A DNA stretch of 64,000 bases from Serripes groenlandicus (lineage: Eukaryota > Mollusca > Bivalvia > Cardiida > Cardiidae). Positions within the stretch are counted from its first letter, which is position 1. Each line of letters starts with the position of its first letter. The notes beneath the pieces are model-generated. The model was not told the DNA's origin, ran no database searches, and saw nothing but the letters and a program-made list of their open reading frames with translations. The position numbers and the translations under genes were made by a program. The stretch spans positions 29,813,059 through 29,877,058 of the forward strand of contig JASEVX010000010.1 in assembly GCA_031761405.1 (NCBI GenBank), given 5' to 3'. Below, piece by piece: positions 11,941 through 22,802 of this stretch.

Positions 11941-12480
11941 TTGTAAATTTATGCAAACATGCATGAGATAAATGCAAAATAAAGGAAAGCCCAAGCTGGT
12001 ATTCTTTACTGATGCTAACATGCATTGATATAACTGCGGAATACAAGGAAAGCCCAAACCGTATATATTTTATATATGTATATGCCTTGGTTAACTTTCT
12101 TTACTGATACTAACATGCATTGAGATTAACGCAACATGAAGGAAACACCAAACCGTATATATTTTGTATATGTGTGTGCCTAAATTACTTTCTTTACTGA
12201 TGCTAACATGCATTGAGATAAATGCAATATAAAGGAAAGTCCAAACCGTATCTATATATGATATGTATATGCCTTAAGTCAAAGTCTATACTACTACCTG
12301 AATGTGTATTCTTAACTGATGCTTACATGCGTTGAGATACGTGCACACCCCAAAACGTTTATATAAACTGATAATTAATATTATTTACAGGTTCTTACAT
12401 GCTTTGTGGTGAGTGCAAAATAAAAGAAACTCCAAATCTGATCTATAAATTATATGTGTGTGCCTTACTTTATTTGCTTT
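11940..12480. repeat. Diverged tandem repeat, about 95-bp unit, five copies
   Basis: Each unit has tttactgatgctaacatgcattgag, then ataaaggaaagcccaaacc, then a tatata-rich end. Starts lie near 11910, 12004, 12098, 12195 and 12312. The last units are strongly diverged. Confidence 0.7.
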
Positions 12481-12573
12481 AAAGTCGGGAACATGTTCGA
12501 CTATATTAATGGTAGGGGCAGGTAGCTCCCGACTACCATAAACATTCATGAAATGGAAAAGAGGTACGTTGAC

Positions 12574-12780
12574 TTAACTCTTTCTCTACCCAAGTTCACA
12601 AAGTCAACACTTCCATGTTGAACATTGAACCATTCCATTTTTCGTCCGACAGGAAATGTTGGTAAAACTTTAATGTGTAAACGACAAAAAATGCTGATTT
12701 CAGGAGAGAGAGAGCTGTCTCACCTGAATCTGCATTGTTTTCAAAAGCCTTTAATTTCCTTGTTGCAGTAAAAGAGTTAA
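12574..12780. mobile_element. MITE family B copy
   Basis: It runs from TTAACTCTTTCTC to AAAGAGTTAA between TTAA sites. Part of the central hairpin remains (gagctgtctcacctga), followed by atctgcattgttt. The family ends are conserved, but the left half of the hairpin has been lost. Confidence 0.65.
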
Positions 12781-12789
12781 AAGTCCACT

Positions 12790-13415
12790 GTCGGAGGATT
12801 CTTTTATCACTATTTGTGTTTAGCAATAATTGGTTGTAAAAAAAATCCGAACATTACTAACCGCAAGTGATCTTTGTAAAACAAGCCATTTGGATCGTAG
12901 CAAGCGGACTGGTTCGTTACAAATTGGTCATACGGGGTCTATTGGCACTTGCATATAGAGAGGACACATTTTCTTATGATACAGCTAAAATAAAAGGAAA
13001 CAGAACACATTTGGCTTGACGCAAGCTTCCTCAGCACACCTGCGTCGTTCACACACGTACATGCATGACGTGTGGTGAGATGTTTACGTAATACTTCATT
13101 TTTGTTCACCTGTCGTTGTCATACCTATAACCCTTACACAAACACAGACATATTTTTGACTCATCTGATGAAGACGACTTTTAAAACCAATGTGGCTAGA
13201 CGCCGAGATTGCTCTCATTAAGCCGCGATCACAACTCTATTCAGGAATAACATCTTTAGTTAAGAAGAATTATGCCTGAATGTTTTCTAAAGTCGTCCGA
13301 TTCAGGTCTGTCGAATGTGGGAAAGGGTTAAGTAGCTTTAGGGATATTCATAATGATATACAATAACTGTGAAAATATATTAGTCGTGTTTATGAGTCTT
13401 GTTACCATGTGTGAC
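12790..13415. other. Intergenic stretch, nothing recognised
   Basis: No coding sequence or clear repeat structure is visible, apart from a possible MITE A remnant ending gtgggaaagggttaa at about 13316-13331. Confidence 0.4.
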
Positions 13416-13419
13416 CAGT

Positions 13420-14880
13420 AAAGTAATGTCAACGTCTTCAACGTCCGAAATATGTGAGGCGTCAATGAGAGAAAACACCACCGTCTTTGAACAACGTATC
13501 AATTCGATCAGCATATTTACATCAGTCTATAATGTCCGAAATATTTGAGACTCGGCTAGGAAAATTGGTACATCTGCAACCAGTATAGTAACACCAGTCT
13601 CTTCAACGTCCGAATATCTGCGACCAGTAAAGTAACACCGGCGTCTTCACTGCGACCAGTATAGTAACACTAGCCTTGTCAAGGTCCGAATGTCTGCGCC
13701 CAATATAGTAACAACGGCGTAGTCAACGTCCAAATATCTGAGACCAGTATAGTAACACCAGCGTCTTCAACATCCGAATATCTGCGACCAGTATAGTAAC
13801 ACCGGCGTCTTCAACATCCGAATATTTGAGACCAGTAATGTAACACCGGCGTGTTTAACGTCCGAATATCTTCGACCAATATAGTAACACCGGCGTCTTT
13901 AACGTCCGAATATCTGAGACCAGTATAGTAACACCGGCGTCTTTAACGTCCGAATATCTGCGACCAGTATAATGACACCAGCGTCTTCAACGTCCGAATA
14001 TCAGCGGCCAATATAGTAACACCAGCGTCTTCAACGTCCGAATATCAGGGACCAATCTAGTAACGCCAGCGTCTTATACGTCCGAATATCTGTGACCAGT
14101 ATAGTAACATCAGCGTCTTCAACGTCCGAATATCTGTGACCAGTATAGTAACACCGGCGTTTTAAACGTCCGAATATCTGCGACCAGTATAGTAACACCG
14201 GCGTCTTATACATCCGAAATATTTGAGACTCGTCTGGGAGGTTAATTTTCCATCTGCGATCAGTATAGTTACAGAAGTGTCTTCAACTTCCGAATATCTG
14301 CGACCATTATAGTGACACCAGCGTCTTCAACCTCCAAACTATTTGAGACTTGTCGTGGAGTCTTTGTACATCTGCGACCAGTATAATAGAACCAACGTCT
14401 TTGAACAACGCCCGAAATGTTGAGACTCGTCTTTGAGTCTGTGTACATCTGCGACCAGAATAGTAGCATCAGCGTCTTTTACTAACGTCCGACATGTTTA
14501 AGACTCGTATGTGAGTCTTTGTACATCTGCGACCAGAATAGTAGCATCAGCGTCTTTGACTAAAGTCCGACAGGTTTTAGACTCGTCTGTGAGTCTGTGT
14601 ACATCTGCGATCAGAATAGTAGCACCAGTGTCTCTGAACAACGTCCGACATATTTGAGACTCGTCTGGGATTCCTTGTACATCTCCGACCAGAATAGTAA
14701 CACCAGCGTCTTTGAACAACGACCGACATGTTTGAGACTCGTCTGGGATTCCTTGTCCATCTCCGACCAGAATAGTAGTACCAGCGTCTTTGAACAACGA
14801 CCAACATATTCGAGACTCATCTGGGAGTATTTGTACATCTGCGACAAGAATAGTAACACCATAGTCTTCATAGTCCGTAA
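13420..14880. repeat. Minisatellite: 44-bp units passing into a longer unit
   Basis: From about 13560 to 14220, units of 44 bp repeat ccgaatatctgcgaccag, tatagtaacacc and ggcgtcttcaacgt; consecutive units start for example at 13994 and 14038. From about 14220 the array turns into longer units that add tttgagactcgtctgggagt and ttgtacatctgcgacc. Because the unit is stop-poor, open frames appear on both strands, but they are by-products of the repeat. Confidence 0.9.
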
Positions 14881-15111
14881 TGTGTTGGGCTATCTGGGGT
14901 CTTACTGCCTCTCAAGCTGGCGTCATTTCAAAGTTATTTTGGTCTACAACTAATCTGGCGGCTAAACGTGTAATGTTTTGCCGTAATATGCATTTGTAAC
15001 TATATAACATAAAGGTGGCCAGTGTGTTTGCGCAGCTTCACCTGAAGTCTTCACTGAACGTATATGCATATGGGAATGGGTGTGAGAAGTAAAACATTGA
15101 CTATACTACAC

Positions 15112-15346
15112 CGAGGGCTTGGCGTGAAACGGTTGTAACTAAAAACCTATTTTGAAAACCCTGGTTTAGGGGCAATTTTGACCCCTTTGTAAACAATGCA
15201 AATTTAGGTGTCATTGCTCAGAACGAGCAATGGCACCTAAATTTCCATTATTTACCAAGATTTTTTTTATAACGCTTATGGCGAGGTGACTAACCTTGGT
15301 GAAAATATACCAATTTTAGTTACAACCGTTTCACGCCAAGCCCTCG
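15112..15346. mobile_element. MITE with 33-bp terminal inverted repeats and ACAC duplication
   Basis: The left end CGAGGGCTTGGCGTGAAACG and the following gttgtaactaaaa are mirrored at the right end, which finishes cgtttcacgccaagccctcg. Both sides are flanked by ACAC (15108-15111 and 15347-15350), a likely target duplication. The centre is a hairpin at about 15193-15242 with the core cattgctcagaacgagcaatg. It has no coding capacity. Confidence 0.85.
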
Positions 15347-15391
15347 ACACGCAGTCGGTATCTGGAGATTATTGTTTTGTTTTCTGTCTTT

Positions 15392-15645
15392 GTTTTAAGG
15401 CCGCGTTCAACAAGCTTTCAGTTATATCACGGCGTTTCCATGGTAGGTTACCAATACTACTGGTCCGTTTATCCTGACAGCAGCCACTCAGTCAAAATAT
15501 TAACCCCGCATTACTGAGCGCCAACGAGGGCAACAATTACTACCATTTTTTAAAGTTTTGGGTATGACCCGGCCGGGGATCGAGCCTGCGACTTCCCACT
15601 CTTGTGAAAATCGCGAATGCACATGGTGAACTGAGTGTTCACTGT
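15392..15645 (-). repeat. tRNA-type SINE copy (minus strand)
   Basis: The + strand shows the reversed tail ggccgcgttcaacaagc with ttcagttatatcacggcg. Further right is a reversed tRNA-like head, gacccggccggggatcgagc. The middle has diverged and resembles the 3535-3705 fragment. Confidence 0.6.
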
Positions 15646-15729
15646 GCACACCTGCAACGTTGCCCCCAAATCGCCAGACTTGGGAAAGAACAAATTATGG
15701 CAAGCCGTTTTACTATTTATTCGTGTTAA

Positions 15730-16070
15730 AGATATCTTTCTAACTTAGAATGATATCTCTGTAAGATAGAGAGATATCTCTAAAAAATAGAGAAAGTTAG
15801 AGAGATATCTTTTTAAGTTAAAGAGATATTTTTTTAAGTTAGAGAGATATCTTTTTAAGTTAGATAGTATATCTCTAACTTTGGTCATGTTTGAAAGCAG
15901 GGACTTATTTAGAAGTCTCTGTTAAGAATTATATAAAAAAAAACATTTCTAAGTTGGAGATATATAATTCTAATTGAGAGAGATATCTTTCTACGTTAGA
16001 GAGATATCTTCATTTCTAAAATAGTTAGTTTTGTCAGAGATATATCTCTCTAAATATTTGTTGGTTTATG
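15730..16070. repeat. Palindromic GATATC/AGAGAGATATC repeat block 1
   Basis: Irregular repeats of agagagatatcttt and taagttagagagatat occur on both strands. Because the core agatatct is its own reverse complement, the region can fold in many ways. Similar blocks lie at 16495-16565 and 17310-17610. Confidence 0.75.
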
Positions 16071-16194
16071 TCAAATCATTTATCCCCTTCGTCAGTTGTT
16101 TGGCAAACGTATGTTTCATTCGACCAATCAAACGAGGTTATTTTTTATTTATTCGACCAATCAAATGCGGTTAGTTGTATTTATTCGGGATAAG

Positions 16195-16440
16195 ACGAGC
16201 ACCGACAGACAGCTCAGTCGTTAGCGCTGTGGGATGTCTAACTAGAGGCTGTGACTTCGAAAACCCAGCTCGGCCAACACTTTTATTTGCGTAAGGCAAA
16301 AACCAATGTGACAAACGCCATTTGTCTTCTACCAATAGGCTAACACTCAATGTGGAAAGCAGCCTGTGTAGTCTTACTGAATGTATTGATGTGTTTGAAC
16401 ACAGCAAAAAAGGAAAACCAATAAATCAATTATTAAAATA
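16195..16440 (+). repeat. tRNA-headed SINE, 3'-shortened
   Basis: The head has gacagctcagtcgttagc and gtgacttcgaaaacccagc. The body has gcgtaaggcaaaaaccaatg and ccaataggcta. It ends in an aaccaataaatcaatt run without the gcgttaaacccc tail. It lies between two GATATC blocks. Confidence 0.7.
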
Positions 16441-16712
16441 TCAATATACTTGTTTAAAGTTAAAATAATTTGTTATTAAATAAATAGCAAGTAACTGAGA
16501 GATATCTCTCTACGGTAAAGAGATATATCTCTTATTAAGAGAGATATTTTGTTAATTATAATAATAATAATAATACTTTATCTATAGATGTTGATTCATT
16601 TAGCCAATGGCTGTTTTACAATATGGTCATATTGATACCTAGTATAAAACATACATTGATTAAACAAATGAAACCCACCTCATTCAAAAATCACAATGTT
16701 AACGTGATTAAT

Positions 16713-17300
16713 GCCTCAGTCACATTTGCTCTACGGCTAGCATACGGCGGCCGTAGGCCCCCGAAATCGAGAGATACATGCGGCGGCCGCAGAAGATCTG
16801 CGGTGGACTCAGGGGGTCACCATAGGGCGTTACCTTATATTTTTCAGGCCGTAGTGTTCGCCGTGGGTTAATAGAGTGGACTTATAACTGTTTTTCATTT
16901 CTAGGTTCACCGTAGCAATTAGACACGCCTTGTGTACTCCAGGTGTGTAGCGGTAGCGTCAGTCTGGCCGCACGGTCGCCGTATAGTCCCCCTGCGGTCG
17001 CCGTGTGGTCCCCCTGCGGCCGCCTTGTGGCTACCTTACGTCTGCTTTGGTTTTTGTCAAAAACCTACGGCCTCCGAAGGGACGCCCTAAGGCGACCCTG
17101 CGTCATCACTTCAAAGGCCGTACGGCAGCCTCAGGTTTTCTGTCTCCACGAATTCAAAATACGCCGTGCGGCTACCTTAACATATGTGACTGCTACAGTA
17201 TGTGACAGTGGGACCGTGCTGCGGCGGCCCTATAACGGCTATTGGCCGTATATATATATGTTAGATCCCACGGACGCCGCAGTAAATGTGACTGAGTCAG
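16713..17300. mobile_element. GC-rich MITE-like element with CTCAGTCACATTT ends
   Basis: A sharply GC-rich island lies in AT-rich surroundings. The left end ctcagtcacatttgctctacggc is mirrored at the right by gccgcagtaaatgtgactgag. The interior is full of cggcggcc, gcggccgc and ccctgcggtcgccgt words on both strands. The open frames (for example from 16943) are GC-bias artefacts with no domain. I read it as a non-autonomous DNA element; no clear target duplication was found. Confidence 0.65.
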
Positions 17301-17309
17301 TAGGAGATC

Positions 17310-17615
17310 TCTCTCTACATTAAAGTTATATCCCTCAGAAGGAGCGAGTTGTCTTCAATTAAGAGATATCTCCCGAAGTGTGCTATATATTTCTGTAAGA
17401 TTGAAGTGTATCTCTCTAACTTAGAGAGCTATCTCTGTAAAGAAAAGATATATCTTTCCAAGCTAGAGAGATATATCTACAAGATAGCGTTATCTCTCTA
17501 GACTAGATTTATATACATGTACGATAGAGATATATCTCTGTCTTAGAGAGATATCTCTCTAATTAAGATATATCTCTTATCTAGAAAGATATCTCTGTAA
17601 TTATTTAGAAATTAC
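17310..17615. repeat. Palindromic GATATC repeat block 2
   Basis: The same irregular agagagatatctc words as at 15.73-16.07 kb. Together with the 16495-16565 piece, this suggests one array that was split by the SINE and the GC-rich element. Confidence 0.7.
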
Positions 17616-17634
17616 CACTTTTCCGATAAAGTAT

Positions 17635-17731
17635 TTAACCCGATTCAATAACTATGCTTTCATTTTTGTCTCATACTTTTGCAAAAGGATTTCAATCTGC
17701 TGCAAATGTGTTGTATGTTTGAAAGGGTTAA
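17635..17731. mobile_element. Short MITE A derivative
   Basis: TTAACCCGATTC at the left and tttgaaagggttaa at the right, with tctgctgcaaatg inside. It is only about 97 bp, an internally deleted copy. Confidence 0.5.
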
Positions 17732-17739
17732 GGATATAG

Positions 17740-18225
17740 AAACATGCACGTCTGGCGATTTCGTTCTAATATACTATCTATAACTGGATCACAAAACTGA
17801 TATCAAGTTTACAAGTTTAAAGTATTATTTAGGCCACCGGCCCATACACAAATACAAACATTTACAAAACATGTGAAGTGTCACAAAATCATTACAATAC
17901 ATAATACAGAATACTGTACAATACACAGATAACTATACAGTCAATACATAAAACATTTTTAACAGCGGATCTGGAATGTTTTACTATTTAAGACTATCTT
18001 TGACTCGTCTGTGTCAGTTTCTGCATTTCAGGATAAATTCTATTTTAGTTGTTTAGTGTTTACAATTGTATCTATACATCATCATGCAAACTGTGCTTTT
18101 AAAGTATAGTAAATGTATATTGATATATTTCTAACTGTTGTTACATTTTGTGGGGGCATTAGTGTGTAAAACCTTTCAGAGCTAGGTTGATATCAGGTAG
18201 TTGTAACACGGCTTTCTTGAAATAA
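17740..18225. other. Intergenic stretch, nothing recognised
   Basis: AT-rich sequence with short atacaatac repeats at about 17885-17950. No gene is visible. Confidence 0.4.
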
Positions 18226-18520
18226 TATTGATTGATTGGGGTTTAACGCCGTTTTCAACATTTTTGCAATCATATCACGGCGGCCAGTTCACCAACTCAT
18301 GTGTTTCTTGGCTTTCTCACACCAGTTTTTCATACAACATTCTGTCCAAGTAACTGGCTGCTTTCTCACATAGACTGATAGCCCATTGGTGGAAGACGAA
18401 CGATGCTTGTCACAATGACTTTTGTCAAACGGCGGAAGGAATGTTGGCCGAGCTGGGGTTCGAACTCACAACCCCTAGATTGACATCCCGCGTCGCTACC
18501 GACTGAGCCACATGGGGCTC
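18226..18520 (-). repeat. tRNA-headed SINE, near-complete (minus strand)
   Basis: On + it begins with the reversed tail gattgattggggtttaacgc and cacggcggccagttcacc. It ends with the reversed head gagctggggttcgaactcac..ctaccgactgagccacatgg. It matches the reference copy at 5.9 kb in full length. The open frame across it is not a gene. Confidence 0.8.
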
Positions 18521-18705
18521 GGCTTGAAATAAAAGGTACCTTCGGTGCAAAAAGGTATGAATTTTGCATTTCTGACCAGTGTAGGTTCAGATCAGACTGT
18601 GATTATTCTTCGTTTATAATAATTTCTATGAGAGAATCTTCTAGCTAGCTTATGTAAAAAATTTATTTAGAGTGTCGATTATGGTCTGACTGTGCGGGTG
18701 CACAG

Positions 18706-19294
18706 TAGGGCTGTAACGATACATTCGAATATTCGATATAATCGAATACAGGTCTGTACGATACGTATTCGTTATTCGCCTCATCTATATTCGAATATTT
18801 ACGAATATAATCAAAAGTTGTATGATTTAAATTAAATTCAATGTAACTGAACTACACACATAACAAACATTTTGTCACACTTGAAAACCGTTTAAGTTTC
18901 AAAGCGCATTCAGGGCTATATCTATATAGTACCCCACCCACAACAACTGACCACTGATTTTGCGACAGTTTTTTTTTTCATTTTCTCAAAATTGATGTTG
19001 TGTTCGCTAAAATTTATTTTGACATACGTTTTTTTGTGTGTGTTTAAAATGTGTTTTTAATGAATTCTGAATTATAATTCTATTGAAAATAGAGAATTCT
19101 CATTTAATGACAACAAAAACCCGTCAACAAAATATGGCGAACCAAATATACGTTGATTGTATGTAAAAATGTGTTAATTTGTGTTTACATGTTGTTAAAT
19201 TCATGACAATATACGTGAATAAATATTCGTATTCGTTACCCTGTATTCGTGATACGTATCGTATTCGCCTCCTAGTGTATTCGTTACAGCCCTA
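18706..19294. mobile_element. hAT-type MITE, 589 bp
   Basis: Inverted ends TAGGGCTGTAACGATAC (left) and gtattcgttacagcccta (right). Each end continues into attcgaatattcg-type subterminal repeats. The flanks GTGCACAG (18698-18705) and GTGCATAG (19295-19302) match at 7 of 8 positions, which fits an 8-bp hAT target duplication. No transposase is inside. Confidence 0.85.
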
Positions 19295-19689
19295 GTGCAT
19301 AGGTTGATCTGGATCTACACTATTCTCCAAAGCCAACTTGTACATTTTCGCCCGGACGAGCTGATTATTTATTCGAATACTCGTGAATCAAAAAAGTTTC
19401 CAAATTTTTTGCTCTTTAATATAATTTAGAATCTTACCTGACTGGAATTTAAAAAACAAACATAAATCGGGTTCCTGGTGGGAATGCTATTGTACGAGGT
19501 ATATCGACGAGGAATAGCTATTTAACCGTAATCGTTTACCTGGTGCTTCAGTGATGCTTCCACCATACGCCGAAAATTACGTCCACAGAAGATTAGACTG
19601 TAGGGATGGGTAGGCTAATGAGATGTTCGATTATTGCAAGTCCCGTCGGTCGGTTGATCTAAACATGTTACATCGAGGATTGTGTTTGT

Positions 19690-19981
19690 CTCTACCCGTC
19701 GGGGATCGAGCCGTGATAACTCAGTCGGTAATGACAATTACAAGTATATCAATCCAGGAGTCGTATGTTAAATCCCCGGCTCAGCCATTCATTCTATTCA
19801 ATTATTGCGGTAGTCAATGTGATTGTAGTCATCCGTCATCCATCAATGGGCTATATATATATATTTGGTCGCCAGATGCGTGGGAAGAACGTTGTGTAGA
19901 GAACTGCTGGGAGCACGACTTTGCTAGGAGAACGGCAGGAACATAGGTTAGATTAATTGGCCGTCGTAATATAACTGAAAA
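19690..19981 (+). repeat. Diverged SINE copy
   Basis: The head-like gccgtgataactcagtcggt and gttaaatccccggctcagcc are followed by the body words gtagtcaatgtgattgtag and catcaatgggcta and the tail word ggccgtcgtaatataactg. The 3' tail is cut by the MITE C copy that begins at 19982. Confidence 0.65.
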
Positions 19982-20219
19982 GAGCCGTACCGCAAGAGTG
20001 TCTGCGTAATGTATCGACCCAGATCAGCCTACGTAGACTGATCCGGGCAGACACATTCCGTCTTAGGGGGTAGAAGTATAGAGTAATGATTCCTGAAACA
20101 GAAAAATCCACAGGAGGCGAAAAGTGTCTTTCCGGGTAAGCCTGTACGGCATGCTTAGGCTGATCCGGGTCGATACTTTACGCAGAGCCCACAATGTCGG
20201 TTTTCTCGCGGGACGGCTC
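19982..20219. mobile_element. MITE family C copy
   Basis: It runs from gagccgtaccgcaagagtg to ttttctcgcgggacggctc. The interior has gacacattccgtcttagggg and ccacaggaggcgaaaagtg. It abuts the SINE to its left. Confidence 0.75.
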
Positions 20220-20416
20220 AAATACCGTTTAAACAGGGGTTAAACTCCATGTCTCGGCATCTGACTTTATTAATTATTTCATCAGATATGGTAATCTACA
20301 AAAGAGAACAAATGGCATGTAAACACACCTGATACTTATTTATGCCAACATCAATCTGCAGAAACAAAGCAAGTAATAAACGAAAAGGAATAAACAATAC
20401 AATACTTATAGGTTAT

Positions 20417-20565
20417 TTAACAGTGTTCTGTACAATACGGATATATATTTGGACGAGTACACAGCTTGGAAAATCATATTGGACGAGCCGCTAGGCGAGT
20501 CCAATATGATTTTCCAAGCTGTGTACGAGTCCAAATATATTCCGTATTGTACAGAACACTGTTAA
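20417..20565. repeat. 149-bp near-perfect palindrome
   Basis: The left arm starts ttaacagtgttctgtacaat and reaches aaaatcatattggac. The right arm is its mirror, from gtccaatatgatttt to attgtacagaacactgttaa. The arms are about 70 bp with only a few mismatches and a loop of under 10 bp. A diverged third copy of the arm end (attttgtattgtgcagaata) follows at about 20605-20630. Confidence 0.9.
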
Positions 20566-21910
20566 ATGATCTTTTTATTCTATACCTCGACTTCTTCCCC
20601 AAAATATATTTTGTATTGTGCAGAATAATGTTAAATGACCTTTTTATTTTATACCTTCAAATAATTTCTGACACAAAAAGTGTTTTTTGGTTTCTGTTCA
20701 ATTACAAAGTCATCTATTTCAGAATCGGATAACATTTTAGTTTCAGTGTTACTCCTTGTTTGCAAACGACAATAATGATCCGGTGACAACAGGAGCTTTA
20801 TCGTAACGTTTTATCTAGAGCGCCTGTCGATTCAGACTTTCATTCGGAACCTTTTCACGTGTTTCGGTCTTTATCATAGGTTTAACATGGGACCTGTGAA
20901 TCGTACAATACGAAAAAAATACGGGTTATTTTGTACGCGCGTGCGTCCCGATACGGAAATATATTGTACGGTCACATGATTCGAATGAGCGTCTACGATT
21001 GGACGTATAAATTAGGTATAGAATAAATATACTTTATTACATAAAAACTACAAGTTTTATAGCAAGTTTTAACAAAATCATGACAAAAGACAATGGATTT
21101 TCCGAAGAGCCCCACATATAACCGTACATATTCAACCTAAAATTATTTTTCAGTGTTGTATCTATACACAGAAAGAAGACACATTTGTAATACAATATTG
21201 GTTGAGTGAGTATTATTATCGTATAACTTGGTGATTGAGTGTGTTTGTTATTATATTGGGGAAATATTATGTATAGGTACTTGTACGCTGTATGTGTTTT
21301 ATATCTACTATTATATAGCACAATTGATATATATAAGATCCCATTTTGTATAACTTATTTTTTTGTAACTGATAAAGAACTTTGTCCATTGTTTTACAGA
21401 TATATGAGTCTCTTCTAGCCATTTGGGGGTTGTAAAGCATCTACACACAGTGAAGACTCAGGATGTTCATCGGCCGGATAAATGTCAAACATACATTAAT
21501 GCAACCTCTGACAACAAACTGAAAGTGTAGCCCCATTAGTTGTATGTCAATGCGCCTTAAGGTGGCACCAAAGCAAAGTGTCATTGAAACCCCAAATTGC
21601 TATACGCTGTTTTTATACATGTACATGATTATGGCTTGCGCGTATTTTCTTTATCAAATTAGTGTTACGTTTTCTTAAAATACACTTTCATGAGGTACAA
21701 TACAATGAAATACAATATATTGTATTGCATAAAATCTACAAGTTGTATAGCAAGTTTATAACAAACACAATTCATAGCAAAGACAATGAATTTTCTGAAA
21801 AGCCCACGTATAACCGTACATATATAGATAACCAAAAAATTATTCTCATATTCATATCACAATGAAGACACATTTGTCAGATTTTACAATGCAAATGCAA
21901 CACCTTCTGA
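20566..21910. other. Intergenic stretch with paired AT-rich repeats
   Basis: No gene is visible. Two related blocks at about 21018-21160 and 21700-21860 share acaagttttatagcaagttt, aagacaatgaattttc-type and cccac.tataaccgtacata words, so they are diverged copies of one repeat. The open frames here have no recognisable product. Confidence 0.45.
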
Positions 21911-21911
21911 A

Positions 21912-22124
21912 TTAACCCTTTCAGCGCCGAATTGTTTAAAGTAGACTCTTCCATGTTCAAACTCAGACGACTTTATTTTCATGTTTTAGGATTTTTGGAA
22001 TATTTTTATAACTCACAGCCAAATAAAGCAGATTGCAGGTGAGACAGCTCGTTACGAGCTGACTCACCTGAATCTGTATTGTTTGCAAAAAGCTCAATAT
22101 TGCCTTTGGCGCTGAAAGAGTTAA
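21912..22124. mobile_element. MITE family B, well-preserved copy
   Basis: TTAACCCTTTCAGCGCCG at the left and GGCGCTGAAAGAGTTAA at the right are near-perfect inverted ends at TTAA sites. The centre is the hairpin caggtgagacagctcgttac / gagctgactcacctg. This is the best copy of the family in the window. Confidence 0.85.
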
Positions 22125-22410
22125 ACGTAAAGCGTGTTCGCAAGGTTAAAACATGAATTCATATTTCAACATAGAGCAAGATTAGACCCTGAAACTGAAA
22201 TAGTTATATAATTGAGACGACCAATCTTAAATAATTGTGAATCTCACATAACACTGCGGGGGGTAACCTACCGTGTGAGTAATGAATTTGTATAATCATA
22301 GTTATGTCCCCTATGTATTGTTTTCCTTTCCCCCAACCCCAGGCTTAAGGGCAAGGTCAGACATTTTTTAAATAAAGGTTTACACATGTATATATAACAT
22401 ACATATCAAG

Positions 22411-22482
22411 AGCAAAGTGACGCAGTGGAAGCGTGCTGGGCCCATAACCCAGAGGTCCGAGGATCGAAACCTCGCTCTGCTA
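22411..22482 (+). tRNA. Initiator tRNA-Met (CAT)-like gene, slightly damaged
   Basis: A 72-nt sequence with the initiator hallmarks: an A1-T72 end pair, an anticodon stem GGG/CCC around the loop CCCATAA with anticodon CAT, and a T-arm cgaggatcgaaacctcg with the initiator-type GATCGAAA. Two positions look mutated: an A replaces the expected G in the acceptor stem, leaving an A-C mismatch, and another A replaces G at the start of the D stem. It may be a fading copy of a multi-copy gene rather than an active one. Confidence 0.75.
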
Positions 22483-22744
22483 GAATATTGTTGAGATCTT
22501 TATTTTTCCATTTCATGCCTTGTATTTTTAATACTTTTCCTTTAGTCGGACTGTAGATAAAATAATATACTAATGCCGCGATTTGATTTTTATTCTTATG
22601 TTTTCCCATTTGGTATCTCCTTTAAAAAATCCTTCTCTTGCTAAACTCGAATATTTACGTAAGTATCGACTTTGATCAACATGTGTGCACAACGTAACAA
22701 CAAGATCAATCTGCACATCCATTTCACGTTATTGTAGCAGACAG

Positions 22745-22802
22745 TTTAACCCTTTCCAACATACGACAATTTTGCAGCAGACGACTTTGAACATATTTTC
22801 TC
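22745..22802. mobile_element. MITE A, left part split by the 160-bp array element
   Basis: TTAACCCTTTCCAACATACG, then gcagcagacgactttgaaca. The MITE breaks off at about 22802 and resumes at about 24470 with gtagaaaatctctataattg, so the array element landed inside this copy. Confidence 0.7.

Noticed and set aside
13420..14880. A CRISPR-like array of regularly spaced short repeats
   Set aside because: The units are contiguous without unique spacers, the sequence is eukaryotic, and no associated genes exist. It is a minisatellite.
14498..14953. Open frames of 76-118 codons on both strands as repeat-protein genes
   Set aside because: They follow exactly from the minisatellite unit in several frames and have no splice or start context.
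16943..17323. 126-codon open frame as a gene
   Set aside because: It lies in a GC-rich MITE-like element with many stop-poor frames, shows no domain, and a second frame is open over the same bases.
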